Source of the DNA: Oenococcus kitaharae DSM 17330
GTDB lineage: Bacteria > Bacillota > Bacilli > Lactobacillales > Lactobacillaceae
Reading direction: 5' to 3'
Assembly: GCF_000241055.1 (NCBI RefSeq)
Contig: NZ_CM001398.1
Location: forward strand, 593,190 to 657,189
Length of the DNA: 64,000 nt
This document shows, piece after piece, positions 9,059-18,612 of the stretch; position 1 is the first letter of the stretch; each line of letters starts with the position of its first letter. Both the position numbers and the translations under genes were made by a program. The notes beneath the pieces were generated by a model. It saw only the letters and a program-made list of their open reading frames with translations. It was not told where the DNA came from and did no database searches.

Positions 9059-10148
9059 ACTATCAATCATGCAAAAAACACAAAGAAAAAAAAGAATCAC
9101 CTACATAGACGTTGCTCGCGGTATTGCCTTATTGCTGGTCATTGTCACTCACGCAGGTATTGGTTGGTGGGTAAATGATGGCTACGCACAGTGGATAACG
9201 AATTTCATTATGATTGGCAATTTGCCGATTTTCTTTTTTCTATCTGGTTTTTTGTTCCACGACTATAGCTGGAAAAAACGGATTATTAATACACTAAATA
9301 ATCTGATTGTTCCTTACATATTTGGATCTTTGATGATTGTTGCCTTGGCCTGGTTATTGAATTGGCCAGTTAAAAGCACTTTAGCTGGTGCTATCTATGG
9401 TAATGGCGGACACGACCTTACTTTATTGGGCGATTTAGCACCAATTGGTGCCATTTGGTTTTTCTTAGCCATGGCAATCTCTGTTTTAACTTTTTCTTTG
9501 CTTGTGAAACTGGTTAATTTTACCAGGCTGCCAGAGTTTTCCAGACGCATCATTGTTCTCCTTACATCTCTGCTTATCTTTTTTATAATTGTACGGCACG
9601 AATTTGTGCCTTATCTATGGCCCTTTGACATACAGAGCGGCCTGTTGGGATCCACTTTTCTGGCTTTGGGCTACTTGTTCAAATATTTATTCGACGAGAG
9701 GACCCGACAATTTCATTTTATTCAGACGCCTTATTTTGCCCTCCTTTGTTTGGCTGTATGGGTATATATATCGAAGACAAATATCTTTTATTTTGTATCA
9801 GCTGTAATTAATGGAAATGCTTGGCAGACCCTGCTGGCGGCATTTGCATCGATTATTGTGATATTAGATTTGGCAATTTGGCTGGATAAAAAAATTCACG
9901 GCTGGATGGCTTGGATTGGACGGAATTCGGGAATGCTGATGGTGACGCACGACTGGGTCTTGATCTTCTTGCAAGTCCAATTGGTGAATAGATATCTTTA
10001 CATACTGCACTTAAATAATTATTTAGGCTGGACCCTAGCGGCTTTGATCATTGCCTTTCTGACCTTTATAACTGCCTTTCTGATTAATCGCAGCCATTTC
10101 GTGCAAACGATCTTTTTTCAAAGAAACTGGCCGCTTAAAGTACAATAG
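9051..10148 (+). CDS. Acyltransferase family 3 (membrane O-acyltransferase)
   Basis: A 365-residue protein with about ten membrane helices and the acyltransferase-3 signature at the N-terminus (RITYIDVARGIALLLVIVTHAG, with the conserved R and H pair). Members O-acetylate or otherwise acylate surface polysaccharides. The start is ATG 9051, overlapping the previous stop (ATGAATAA); ATG 9069 is an alternative. No strong ribosome site is visible for either, which fits translational coupling. Presumed role is O-acetyl modification of the exported polymer. Confidence 0.85.
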   Translation: MNKLSIMQKTQRKKRITYIDVARGIALLLVIVTHAGIGWWVNDGYAQWITNFIMIGNLPIFFFLSGFLFHDYSWKKRIINTLNNLIVPYIFGSLMIVALAWLLNWPVKSTLAGAIYGNGGHDLTLLGDLAPIGAIWFFLAMAISVLTFSLLVKLVNFTRLPEFSRRIIVLLTSLLIFFIIVRHEFVPYLWPFDIQSGLLGSTFLALGYLFKYLFDERTRQFHFIQTPYFALLCLAVWVYISKTNIFYFVSAVINGNAWQTLLAAFASIIVILDLAIWLDKKIHGWMAWIGRNSGMLMVTHDWVLIFLQVQLVNRYLYILHLNNYLGWTLAALIIAFLTFITAFLINRSHFVQTIFFQRNWPLKVQ

Positions 10149-10155
10149 CATTAGC

Positions 10156-10166
10156 TTCGTTATAAT
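10156..10166 (+). promoter_or_regulatory. Promoter -10 region before Wzz-like gene
   Basis: TTCGTTATAAT, identical to the element at 1384-1394, lies 20 bases before ATG 10187 and after the acyltransferase stop. The repeated 11-mer suggests a second, co-regulated transcript start inside the locus. Confidence 0.5.
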
Positions 10167-10186
10167 TAATTCTTGGATTGGAAAAT

Positions 10187-10795
10187 ATGAAAACATACTC
10201 TTTATTAGACTTATTAAAATTGCTCATTAAAAAATGGTGGATTTGGCTTTTAGCGGCGATTATTTTTGCCGGCTTTGGCTTTGCCTATTCTAGGATGGCT
10301 GCGTTTAGAACATACCACGCTAATGCGGTGCTGACAATTTCGCATAACTATAGCAATTTCGGTGATAACGACAAAAAGAATAGTGATGCCAATGCGCTTG
10401 ATCTGACTCAGAGCGACATCCTTCTGCAGAATTCGATTCAAGCACTGATTAAGAATTCAGCGATTACAGATGACGCAAAAAAAACGGTTGCGTTTTCTTC
10501 GGGAGATGTGACAGTGACTTCGCCGGATAATAGCGTCTTAATGCATATCAGTGCGAGTGCTGCTAATAAGAGAAAAGCTGTCCGTATCGTGAACGCATTA
10601 GCTGCGTCGACAAAAAAAGTTCTTCCTCGGATCCTGCCCGCTGCCGGAAAAGTGATTGTTGCACAAAAGGCGACCAACACAGTCCGTGAGACAGGGCCTA
10701 GTACACGAAAGTTCACTTTGATAGGCGCTGCTTTGGGACTTGTTCTTTCTGGTGCTGTGCTTTTATGGAATGATATAAAGGATAAATTGAAGTAA
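10187..10795 (+). CDS. Polysaccharide co-polymerase / chain-length determinant (Wzz family)
   Basis: A 202-residue protein with two membrane helices (about residues 16-36 and 175-192) enclosing an extracytoplasmic domain, as in CpsC/YveK-type regulators of chain length. The N-terminal SLLDLLKLLIKKWWIWLL is the usual entry of the family. No cognate CpsD tyrosine kinase or CpsB phosphatase gene is in the window, unlike standard streptococcal loci. I choose ATG 10187 rather than TTG 10178. The last codon overlaps the next ATG (TAATG). Confidence 0.75.
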   Translation: MKTYSLLDLLKLLIKKWWIWLLAAIIFAGFGFAYSRMAAFRTYHANAVLTISHNYSNFGDNDKKNSDANALDLTQSDILLQNSIQALIKNSAITDDAKKTVAFSSGDVTVTSPDNSVLMHISASAANKRKAVRIVNALAASTKKVLPRILPAAGKVIVAQKATNTVRETGPSTRKFTLIGAALGLVLSGAVLLWNDIKDKLK

Positions 10796-12156
10796 TGTCG
10801 GCTTGGCTGATATTTTTTTCTTTATTTGTAAAGCAATTTACAAATGTGATCCCGCAACCCTTCACGGTGTTGCCTTTTTTTGTTTTCTCGGCCTATCTCA
10901 TTTTTAAGGTGACACTTCAACCAAAAGAATTGTTTCAGGAGAAAATCTTTCAAGGCAAGATTGTCCTATACTTTGTCCTGCTCACCGTCTCTGAAATTAT
11001 TTTACTGATTTGGAATTATAGTAAGTTTGGGTCTGATTCCCAAGATTTCAATATTTTGGGCTCTTTTTTTGGCTTTCTCTCAACGATTCTATCTTTGTTG
11101 ATTGTGTATCTGCTGTTATTTTGCAGTATTCGATTTGATGCAGATATGTACAGATATATCCGCGGTACGATTCTGACTTTAGCTGTTATGGGTATTTTAG
11201 TATTAGTTCCGCAATTGATCGTTGCTACTGGTAAGAATTGGACCTTGAGCTGGGTGAACTACATCGACCAATCAATTTTACCCAGATGGGGGATTGTTGG
11301 TGATTATGTGAAAGGTTCTTATGCGGCTACCATGCATCGCGCAAACGGACTAGAGATTGAACCGGCTTTTTTGGCCGGACAACTGGCAGTTGTATTTCTG
11401 CCATGGGTGCTATCAGCTGTCAAACACGGCTATTCCTTCATCAAAAATAAATTTGGTCAGTTTCCGACTGAAGCCTACGTACTACTATTCTTTATTGCCG
11501 CTGTCTTTGCATTGGCTAAGACCACGACCGGGTTGGTGGCAATTGGCTTGACAGGGCTGGTTTTGGTCTGGGATATGCGTGGCGGAACGCAAAAGTTTTT
11601 CATCACGATGGCAATACTAGGTCTTGCAGCAATCACGCTGGCCTATTTCACAATTAATTCAATTCACGGTTTTTTGGATGGCTATTTGTTTGCCAAAGGC
11701 GGCCAATCTGCCTCTAATCGAACAGGCGGCACAATAGGTTTGTTTCTGACTTTTTTGCACTATCCATTGTTCGGGGTTGGAAATGGTTATGTGAGTCATT
11801 ACATTGTTCAGTTCGCACCACGAAACACAAAATTAAACGTTGAGTATCTTTGGGGATTCAGTCATCACTATGCGGTTTTGTCTGATTGGGGTGGTTTTCT
11901 GGCTCAGTATGGTTTGTTATTCTTCCTGCCGATCATACGTAAGGTAAGAGAACTATTCTATGATTTCCGCACCAAGATGCCGCAAGATAATTTAACAATT
12001 TTTGTCAAAGATGCCGCCAAATATACGATGATTATGTATGGCGTGTTAGCTCTATTCGACTTTAATTGGTTCAGCTATTATTCATTGATTTCTATTTTTG
12101 TTTTTGTCAGATTTGCTCAATATCGTATGAAGGAAACACAGGTGTTAAAATCATAA
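10795..12156 (+). CDS. O-antigen-ligase/Wzy-like polysaccharide polymerase
   Basis: A 453-residue membrane protein with about 11 hydrophobic helices and a larger outside loop in the second half (residues 290-370), typical of Wzy polymerases and O-antigen ligases. Motifs near IGLFLTFLHYPLFGVGNGYVSHY match the conserved GxG...P loop region of the O-antigen ligase superfamily. Position next to Wzz-, GT- and Wzx-like genes supports the polymerase role: it joins lipid-linked repeat units outside the membrane. Start ATG 10795 overlaps the preceding stop. Confidence 0.75.
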   Translation: MSAWLIFFSLFVKQFTNVIPQPFTVLPFFVFSAYLIFKVTLQPKELFQEKIFQGKIVLYFVLLTVSEIILLIWNYSKFGSDSQDFNILGSFFGFLSTILSLLIVYLLLFCSIRFDADMYRYIRGTILTLAVMGILVLVPQLIVATGKNWTLSWVNYIDQSILPRWGIVGDYVKGSYAATMHRANGLEIEPAFLAGQLAVVFLPWVLSAVKHGYSFIKNKFGQFPTEAYVLLFFIAAVFALAKTTTGLVAIGLTGLVLVWDMRGGTQKFFITMAILGLAAITLAYFTINSIHGFLDGYLFAKGGQSASNRTGGTIGLFLTFLHYPLFGVGNGYVSHYIVQFAPRNTKLNVEYLWGFSHHYAVLSDWGGFLAQYGLLFFLPIIRKVRELFYDFRTKMPQDNLTIFVKDAAKYTMIMYGVLALFDFNWFSYYSLISIFVFVRFAQYRMKETQVLKS

Positions 12157-12158
12157 AG

Positions 12159-13145
12159 ATGTCTAAATTATTTATTGAAAATACTGAGAACATAACCGTG
12201 AGCGCCGTGGTTGTTACGTATAATCGTTTGGATTTGCTAAAACAATCTATTGCCGCTTTGCAGAACCAGCATAGTGCGAGTCTGAAACACATTATTATTG
12301 TGAATGGCGCTTCAACAGACGGCACAAAAGATTGGGTCTTAGCAGAAGCAAAAAAAGACACCAAGATTTTTTTTGTTGATCTGCCAAAAAACGTGGGTGG
12401 CGCTGGCGGTTTTAATCAAGGCGTGCGTGCCTTTATTCAGCAGACCAATGATGATTTCGTCTGGCTGATGGATGATGACTCGCTGGTGACAGATGATGCC
12501 TTAGATCGGCTATTAGAAGTTTGGAAATTAGATCCCACAGCTGGTATGGCCGCCAGTCACGATATCTGGAAAGACGGGACTTGGGCTAATATGAACATGG
12601 CTGCACCCTTATTTTCCGATAAAATCAAGGTTTATTATGGGGATGCGCCTTTTGTCCGCATCAAACATTCGACTTTTGTCTCAACAATCATCTCTCGGAT
12701 GGCGGTTCTCAAAGTTGGTTTGCCGCAAAAAGAATACTTTATTTGGGGGGATGACATTGAATATACCCAACGTGTAACGCACTTCTTCCCGGGTTTTTTT
12801 GTCCGCAATTCGATCGTGGTACATGCCAGCGGGAAGAATCCGTTGCCAGGAGATATTTCTGGTGAAAAGGTTAGAGCTCGTTTGCCTCGTTACCTGAATG
12901 AATTCAGAAATCGCCTTTGCACGTCCAAGCGCCGTCATTCACTACCGAAATACATAAAAACGCTGGGTCATAATGCCTATGATTTTGTCAAAGTGTTACT
13001 AACACCAGGCGTGAAGTTCCGTTTTGCGAAGTTGGGAATCATTATCAAAGGTACTTGGAATGGCTTCTTCTTTAATCCACCGATTGAGTATGGCGATCCT
13101 GAGTATGAGTATCGTGCCGAGGTGATGGAAAAAATATGGAAGTGA
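12159..13145 (+). CDS. Family 2 glycosyltransferase, GlfT2-like (possible galactofuranosyltransferase)
   Basis: A 328-residue soluble GT-A enzyme. It opens with VSAVVVTYNRLDLLKQSIAAL, has the nucleotide-sugar and metal site DDFVWLMDDDS near residue 105, and the acceptor-side block YFIWGDDIEYTQRV near residue 195. The WGDDxE pattern is typical of GlfT2-like and rhamnosyl transferases. With glf in the same locus, Galf addition is a reasonable inference. I choose ATG 12159, three bases after the wzy stop; the open frame extends further upstream, but only into wzy. Confidence 0.8.
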   Translation: MSKLFIENTENITVSAVVVTYNRLDLLKQSIAALQNQHSASLKHIIIVNGASTDGTKDWVLAEAKKDTKIFFVDLPKNVGGAGGFNQGVRAFIQQTNDDFVWLMDDDSLVTDDALDRLLEVWKLDPTAGMAASHDIWKDGTWANMNMAAPLFSDKIKVYYGDAPFVRIKHSTFVSTIISRMAVLKVGLPQKEYFIWGDDIEYTQRVTHFFPGFFVRNSIVVHASGKNPLPGDISGEKVRARLPRYLNEFRNRLCTSKRRHSLPKYIKTLGHNAYDFVKVLLTPGVKFRFAKLGIIIKGTWNGFFFNPPIEYGDPEYEYRAEVMEKIWK

Positions 13146-13182
13146 AATCCCACTGTTCCTTGGATCAACGTTAAGAAAATTA

Positions 13183-14616
13183 ATGGATATTATAAAAAAA
13201 CAATTACGTCACGGCATTTTTTTTACAGCTATTGGCCAATATGCCGGTGTTGTGTCCAATTTTTTTATCAGCATTGTTTTATCTAGGATTTTAGGACCCA
13301 GTGTCTATGGTGTGTTAAACATCATGCTGGTGCTGCTGCCATTTTTTCAGTTGATCACGAGTTTGGGAGTTGGACCAGCTATTGTCCAAAATAAAGAATT
13401 AAACGATCGAGATTATTCTTCTTTATTTAAGATTTTATTTGCGATTTCACTTGTGGCGTTTGTTCTTTTCGGGGCTTTAGGTATTCCCTTTGCTTTGATA
13501 TATCGAAATCCGATCTATTATCAGCTGAGTTGGTTTTTGGCACCTTTAGTTTTGTTATCGATTGTTTCAATTGTGCCAGTGGCTATTCTGCAAAAAAGAC
13601 AAGATTTTAAAAAACTGAATTTCACCGGTTTATTTGCCTATATCATTGGCGGTATTTTAGGAATTGCCGCTGCTTTTGGTGGATGGGGTATATATGCCTT
13701 GGTAATTTCTAACCTTTTGCCATCTTTGATCAATTTTATCTTTTATTTTTATTTTTCAGGTTTGAAATTGCTAAAGGGTTATGACAGGGGCTCCTTTACA
13801 AAAATCAGATCTTTTTCTGGATATCAGATGGTTTTTGGTATCTTTAATTATTTCGCCGGAAACATGGACAACTTGGTCATCGGTAAATTTTTTGGACAGA
13901 AAGATTTAGGAAATTATGGTAAATCCTTTCAACTCGTTGTTTATCCCAACAATATGTTTGCTGGGGTAATTGTGCCTGTCATGCAACCGGTTCTTAGCAA
14001 TTTTGAGTCGGATATTGATACGATCAAGAAAATATACCATCGTGTCATTAACGTTCTAATGATTGCTGGAATCCCACTATCTGTGTATTTGTTTGCGAAT
14101 GCCGATTTAATCATTGAGTTTTTATTCGGGCCGAAATGGTCTGGCGCTATTTTTCCATTCCGTATACTGGCTTTAACGACTTGGATACATATGACAACTT
14201 CCACTTTAGGAGCGATTTACCAAGCGAGGAATAAAACCAAAGAGTTAATGAATATAGGATTCTTTGAATTTGCAATTACGGCTATTTTCATTGTTTTTGG
14301 TGTTTTTACAAAATCAATCAATGGTATGGCTTTGATGATGACGATTCACTATTACATCATTTTTTGGGTGTCTTTTGGGTACCTGTCGCGAAGAGTTTTA
14401 GATGATAAATTAAGGTCTTATATCATAATGATTTTCAAGCCATTAGTGGCTTCTTTAATCGGCTACTTGAGTATATTGGTACCTCAGATATTTGGTCTTG
14501 ATTTGCGTTCTGTATTCTGGCAGCTGCTTTTAAATTCAATGTTATTTTGGTTCTTTACGATTATCCCTTTATTTTTTATGGGTGAGATCAAAAATTTGTA
14601 TCATTTGTTTAAATAA
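13183..14616 (+). CDS. Wzx-like flippase (MOP superfamily)
   Basis: A 477-residue protein with 12-14 membrane helices belonging to the polysaccharide-synthesis MATE/MOP exporters. The N-terminus LRHGIFFTAIGQYAGVVSNFFISIVLSRILGPSVYGV is the standard signature. It moves the lipid-linked repeat unit from inside to outside the membrane for the Wzy polymerase. It follows the GT2 gene after 37 bases without an obvious terminator and is probably the last gene of the assembly set. Confidence 0.85.
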   Translation: MDIIKKQLRHGIFFTAIGQYAGVVSNFFISIVLSRILGPSVYGVLNIMLVLLPFFQLITSLGVGPAIVQNKELNDRDYSSLFKILFAISLVAFVLFGALGIPFALIYRNPIYYQLSWFLAPLVLLSIVSIVPVAILQKRQDFKKLNFTGLFAYIIGGILGIAAAFGGWGIYALVISNLLPSLINFIFYFYFSGLKLLKGYDRGSFTKIRSFSGYQMVFGIFNYFAGNMDNLVIGKFFGQKDLGNYGKSFQLVVYPNNMFAGVIVPVMQPVLSNFESDIDTIKKIYHRVINVLMIAGIPLSVYLFANADLIIEFLFGPKWSGAIFPFRILALTTWIHMTTSTLGAIYQARNKTKELMNIGFFEFAITAIFIVFGVFTKSINGMALMMTIHYYIIFWVSFGYLSRRVLDDKLRSYIIMIFKPLVASLIGYLSILVPQIFGLDLRSVFWQLLLNSMLFWFFTIIPLFFMGEIKNLYHLFK

Positions 14617-14715
14617 TAGATTTTCTTTAATAATATGATTTTTTGCAATCCTATTCTCAGAGTTGTCTTAGTTAGTAATAGACTTGTAAGTGTTAAATAG
14701 TTTTTGAGGGATTTT

Positions 14716-17700
14716 ATGCGTTTAAAAGAAGAAACAAGTTTATTCAAATCAGTTCCAAGATATTTAATCTCATTTGTTTTCTTTTTTTTGTTGATCTTGG
14801 TTCCTACTATTTTCGGTTTTGGCGCGTCAGCCGACACCAATGTCATCCCCAATACCTCTGTTACTCAAAGTGTTAAACAAGATAATCAAGCTGATAATAC
14901 TGCAACCAGTAGCGACGCGACAAACAGCACTAGCACCTCTCCTGAAACCGCTGCAACTAGTCAGCCAAACGTATTAGGAAACACCGCAGATGCTAATTCT
15001 TCTGCGGCGTCTTCATCGGACAGTAGTGATTCATCGAGTACTCAGCAGAACGCCCCTCAGCCTGGCAATTTACCGTCTGACAATACAGCAAATAATTCAG
15101 ATACCAACGAGACACCTGCAATTCCATCGAAATTCAAAGTGGGGGACATTGTTCAAATCAGCGCATCTGCTGTTTCAGAATCTAACGGTTATAACCTGAT
15201 TCCGCACCGGAATTGGGTGGGCAAAGTTTTATCTATTTCCACAGTATCGAATGGCTCTGGCTATGAGTATATGGTTTCTTTCTATGATGGCGAACATAAC
15301 GATCATGTGTTAGAACAGGATTTATCTGGTTATTCGGATCCGGTTTTTTCTGTGGGTGAAAAAGTTGAAATCGGGTCTTATGCGCAGAATGAATCTAATG
15401 GCTATGATTTAGTCCCACATCGTGGTTGGGTCGGAATTATCATCAGCCAACAGCCATTCAGCGGCTCACACTCTTTTTGGGAATACAAAATTAATTTCCA
15501 AAATGGTTATGAAAATGATTATGTGTTAGAACAGGATCTTGTCCCCGCCAGTTGGGAGCCGGCAGCTCCAACTATTAGCGGCAACGATTATCACGTAAAT
15601 ATGAGTCAGACAAACAGTGGCAGCCAAAATGATCAGTTGCTGCAAACTGCCCTTTATTATGCTTCCCAACATCCAGGTACAAATATTCAGTTACCGCAAG
15701 GAAATTATTCTATGGGCGCAGCAGGGCCACAGAACCTCTCCTCTACTGCTGGAAATATTATTTTATCTTCTAATACCACGATTAATGGTAACCAAACCAA
15801 TCTAATTGTTGATGGCCAGTCAATTTGGGTAGGTTTGGCTACCGGTCTTAGAGCCATTGATGGTGTTTCAAATTTTACCATGTCAAATTTGAATGTGAAA
15901 GCTAAGGATTTGGTCAATGGCAATTTCTTCATCGTGATGGCTGATCATGGTAATAATTGGCAAGTTCATGACAATAGTTTTACGATGGTGAATACTGAAG
16001 GCGAACATATTTTTGATCTTGGCGGCATTCAAAATTCGACTTTTTCAAATAATAAATTTATTGGTTATGCACCAAATCTTAAAAAAGTAGCTAGGCTGGA
16101 TATGAATGACGGCCATGATTATTATGCTGAGGCTATCCAATTGGATGCTTCTTCTAATAATCATGTCTGGGATGCTGATTATATTTCTAAAATTGATTCA
16201 GACAGCGCAGAGCATAATGCTCAGACGCAAGAATCAAATAACGTCACTATTTCCAATAACCAATTCCTGCCTTATTTAGATGATCATGGTAATGTTTTGG
16301 CTTATTCTACAGGGGTTGGTCAGCATTCCACGCCTGTTGGAAATATAACGGTCACAGGCAACCTGTTTGTTAACCCACTCGTTGATTGGGTAGAAACGGT
16401 TTGGCCTGGTCATCATCTGGCACCAATACATTTTTGGTCTGGATATAACAGTCTCAACATATCAAATAACACCGTTATTGGTGTATTTCCTATTCCTAAT
16501 GCAAGCGCACAGTTGGTCAATAATCAAAGAGTGGTTACCGGTAGTGTTATTACTGCCGTTAAATATGGCATTCGATCTGACGGGAGTGATGATTGGTATA
16601 TCGATCCCAACCTCAGGATTAGAGTAACGCAGGCCGGGAACTCGCTTACCATAGTTCCCAATTCAACTGGTAGATTTACATTTACCGTGCCAGTTTCTTG
16701 GGGCTGGGATGTGCCTAATATTTCCCTATATGCCTTTTCTAGTTCAGCCGATCCATTGAATAGTAGTGACATATGGCAAAGTTCTATGGAAAATCTTGCA
16801 TTACCAGTTGCTACTGGTGCTAAGTTCCAAGTAGGACAGCAAGTGCAGATTCAAAGCTTTGCAGGTACCGAAACCAACGGTTATAGTTTGGTTCCCCGCC
16901 GTGGTTGGGTAGGGACCATTGTTAGCCGGCAACCAATCAATTATTCCCATTCTCAGTGGGAGTACCGGGTTACTTATGCCAACGGCAATAATAATTTCTA
17001 TGTCGCCGAACAGGATCTGACGGCTTCTAATTGGCAGCCAAGCCAGCCAGCTGCTTTTCAAGTTGGCACTCAGGTACAAGTCCGTTCCTATGCCCAGACA
17101 GAATCTAATGGCTATAATCTGGTGCCACACCGTAACTGGGTGGGGAAGGTCACGGCTGTCAGAGCCATGAAGGACTCTAATTCTCAATACGAATACTCAG
17201 TTACTTATGCCAACGGCCAGCATAATGATCATGTCCTAGAACAAGACCTGCAGACTAGCCAGCTTCTTGTGGGTTCAGTAGGAGTTAGTTCAACACAGCA
17301 GCAGTGGCTTTATAGCATCGTTAATGATGCAGTTACAGCAGCAAATACCAATGATTTATATGCTTCGATCATGCTTGCTCAGGCAATTTTAGAGTCTGGT
17401 TGGGGAACGAGCGATCTAGCTTTGAGTCCGAACAATAATTTATTTGGCATCAAAGCAAACAAATCACAATTTGCCAACGGGTCTGTCAATCTACCAACAA
17501 CTGAGTATGATGAAAACGGTCGTCCATATACAATAAATGCTGATTTCAATACCTACTCGAGTATTTTAAATTCATTTAACGACTATGTGGACAAAATGGT
17601 ACATGGCCTGTCCGGCGAATCAAGCAATCGATATAGTAATGTGGCTCGGAGTATTGCCGGAAGTTACGCACAAGCGGCCATTAATATTCAGCAAGATGGT

Positions 17701-17781
17701 TACGCGACTGATCCATCTTATTCACATTTGTTGGTGTCGGTCATTGAAAATTACAATTTAAATGTTCTGGATGCTAATTAA
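14716..17781 (+). CDS. Secreted modular protein: SH3-like repeats, beta-helix domain, C-terminal glucosaminidase
   Basis: A 1021-residue exported protein. Residues 1-42 form a long signal peptide (hydrophobic core, then FGASA). Residues 43-135 are a Ser/Thr/Asn/Gln-rich linker. Four copies of a module of about 65 residues follow the pattern FxVGxxVxI...ESNGYxLVPHRxWVG...EYxVxYxxGxxNDxVLEQDL: two at about 139-280 and two at about 703-847. Between them, about 285-690, is an Asn-rich right-handed beta-helix of pectate-lyase type. The C-terminus (about 859-1015) is an LytG/FlgJ-type glucosaminidase with the catalytic Glu at about 893 in LAQAILESGWGTSDLA and NLFGIKANK. ATG 14716 has GAGGGA in front. 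The combination suggests a secreted wall enzyme that also binds or cuts polysaccharide. Confidence 0.8.
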   Translation: MRLKEETSLFKSVPRYLISFVFFFLLILVPTIFGFGASADTNVIPNTSVTQSVKQDNQADNTATSSDATNSTSTSPETAATSQPNVLGNTADANSSAASSSDSSDSSSTQQNAPQPGNLPSDNTANNSDTNETPAIPSKFKVGDIVQISASAVSESNGYNLIPHRNWVGKVLSISTVSNGSGYEYMVSFYDGEHNDHVLEQDLSGYSDPVFSVGEKVEIGSYAQNESNGYDLVPHRGWVGIIISQQPFSGSHSFWEYKINFQNGYENDYVLEQDLVPASWEPAAPTISGNDYHVNMSQTNSGSQNDQLLQTALYYASQHPGTNIQLPQGNYSMGAAGPQNLSSTAGNIILSSNTTINGNQTNLIVDGQSIWVGLATGLRAIDGVSNFTMSNLNVKAKDLVNGNFFIVMADHGNNWQVHDNSFTMVNTEGEHIFDLGGIQNSTFSNNKFIGYAPNLKKVARLDMNDGHDYYAEAIQLDASSNNHVWDADYISKIDSDSAEHNAQTQESNNVTISNNQFLPYLDDHGNVLAYSTGVGQHSTPVGNITVTGNLFVNPLVDWVETVWPGHHLAPIHFWSGYNSLNISNNTVIGVFPIPNASAQLVNNQRVVTGSVITAVKYGIRSDGSDDWYIDPNLRIRVTQAGNSLTIVPNSTGRFTFTVPVSWGWDVPNISLYAFSSSADPLNSSDIWQSSMENLALPVATGAKFQVGQQVQIQSFAGTETNGYSLVPRRGWVGTIVSRQPINYSHSQWEYRVTYANGNNNFYVAEQDLTASNWQPSQPAAFQVGTQVQVRSYAQTESNGYNLVPHRNWVGKVTAVRAMKDSNSQYEYSVTYANGQHNDHVLEQDLQTSQLLVGSVGVSSTQQQWLYSIVNDAVTAANTNDLYASIMLAQAILESGWGTSDLALSPNNNLFGIKANKSQFANGSVNLPTTEYDENGRPYTINADFNTYSSILNSFNDYVDKMVHGLSGESSNRYSNVARSIAGSYAQAAINIQQDGYATDPSYSHLLVSVIENYNLNVLDAN

Positions 17782-17887
17782 CTCCTTGCTGATATCTTTA
17801 TGTTGGTTCGCTTATTTGAGATAATTAACAGAGACAGTCACAACCGCCTAATTGACGGGTATCATTTTTCACAGAAAGAGGTGTGCC

Positions 17888-18511
17888 ATGTTTAAAAGAA
17901 CGAGCGGAAAAATTATTATTTCGATTCTGGCTGTTATTGTGCTGGTCATAGCGGGATTCCTGCTGACCAGATCTCTAACCATCACGTCCAATCAGGATCA
18001 GAAAAAACAGGTCGGGACGTCTTCTTCAAAAAGCAGTCAGTCTCAAACACAATCATCAAGCGAATCCTCAGCTGCTAGCAGCTCATCTGCCTCATCAAGT
18101 ACATCTTCATCATCTCAGACTCAGCAGATACAATGGCAGTCATTGGATCTTGTCCACCAAATCGCTATTTTGATTCAAGCGGCCTTTCCCAACCAAAACG
18201 CTAAACCTAACAATCAATTTGATTTTGCAAGCAATTATTGGGATATGACGGGGTCGATCAACAATGGCGAAATTCATCGTTATGTCCCGAATGCTGACAG
18301 CTTTGCGGGCATTTCCGATATTTTATCAGCGAAAATCCGTATCGTCAATAATCAAATTCAGGTGACCAGGCCGATTACGGCGCCTTTCTCTGTCTCGATT
18401 GATCAGGCCATGCGTAATTATTATCAGCAGAACGATGCCATAAGCTATACAAATAACCTCTCCGCCCGCGTCGTAACACCAGCCAGATTGGCAGAACTTC
18501 AAAGGAAATGA
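17888..18511 (+). CDS. Ser-rich membrane-anchored extracellular protein of unknown function
   Basis: A 207-residue protein: short basic N-terminus, one membrane helix (residues 9-30), a linker made almost entirely of Ser, Gln, Thr and Ala (about 45-85), and a folded C-terminal domain of about 120 residues (from SLDLVHQIAILIQAAFPNQ). I do not recognise the domain. No lipobox or LPXTG is present, so it probably stays anchored by the helix. AAAGAGGTG precedes ATG 17888. The same architecture is seen in the unrelated-looking protein at 50256-50969. Location between a wall hydrolase and an LCP ligase suggests an envelope role. Confidence 0.7.
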   Translation: MFKRTSGKIIISILAVIVLVIAGFLLTRSLTITSNQDQKKQVGTSSSKSSQSQTQSSSESSAASSSSASSSTSSSSQTQQIQWQSLDLVHQIAILIQAAFPNQNAKPNNQFDFASNYWDMTGSINNGEIHRYVPNADSFAGISDILSAKIRIVNNQIQVTRPITAPFSVSIDQAMRNYYQQNDAISYTNNLSARVVTPARLAELQRK

Positions 18512-18612
18512 TTAACCTCTGATGTTTATTAGCCCTGTTTAGCCATTTTTTGCTATTATAGACAAGGATTTGGCATGATATTTTATTTTCAAATGCCAGT
18601 TAGGACAATTTG

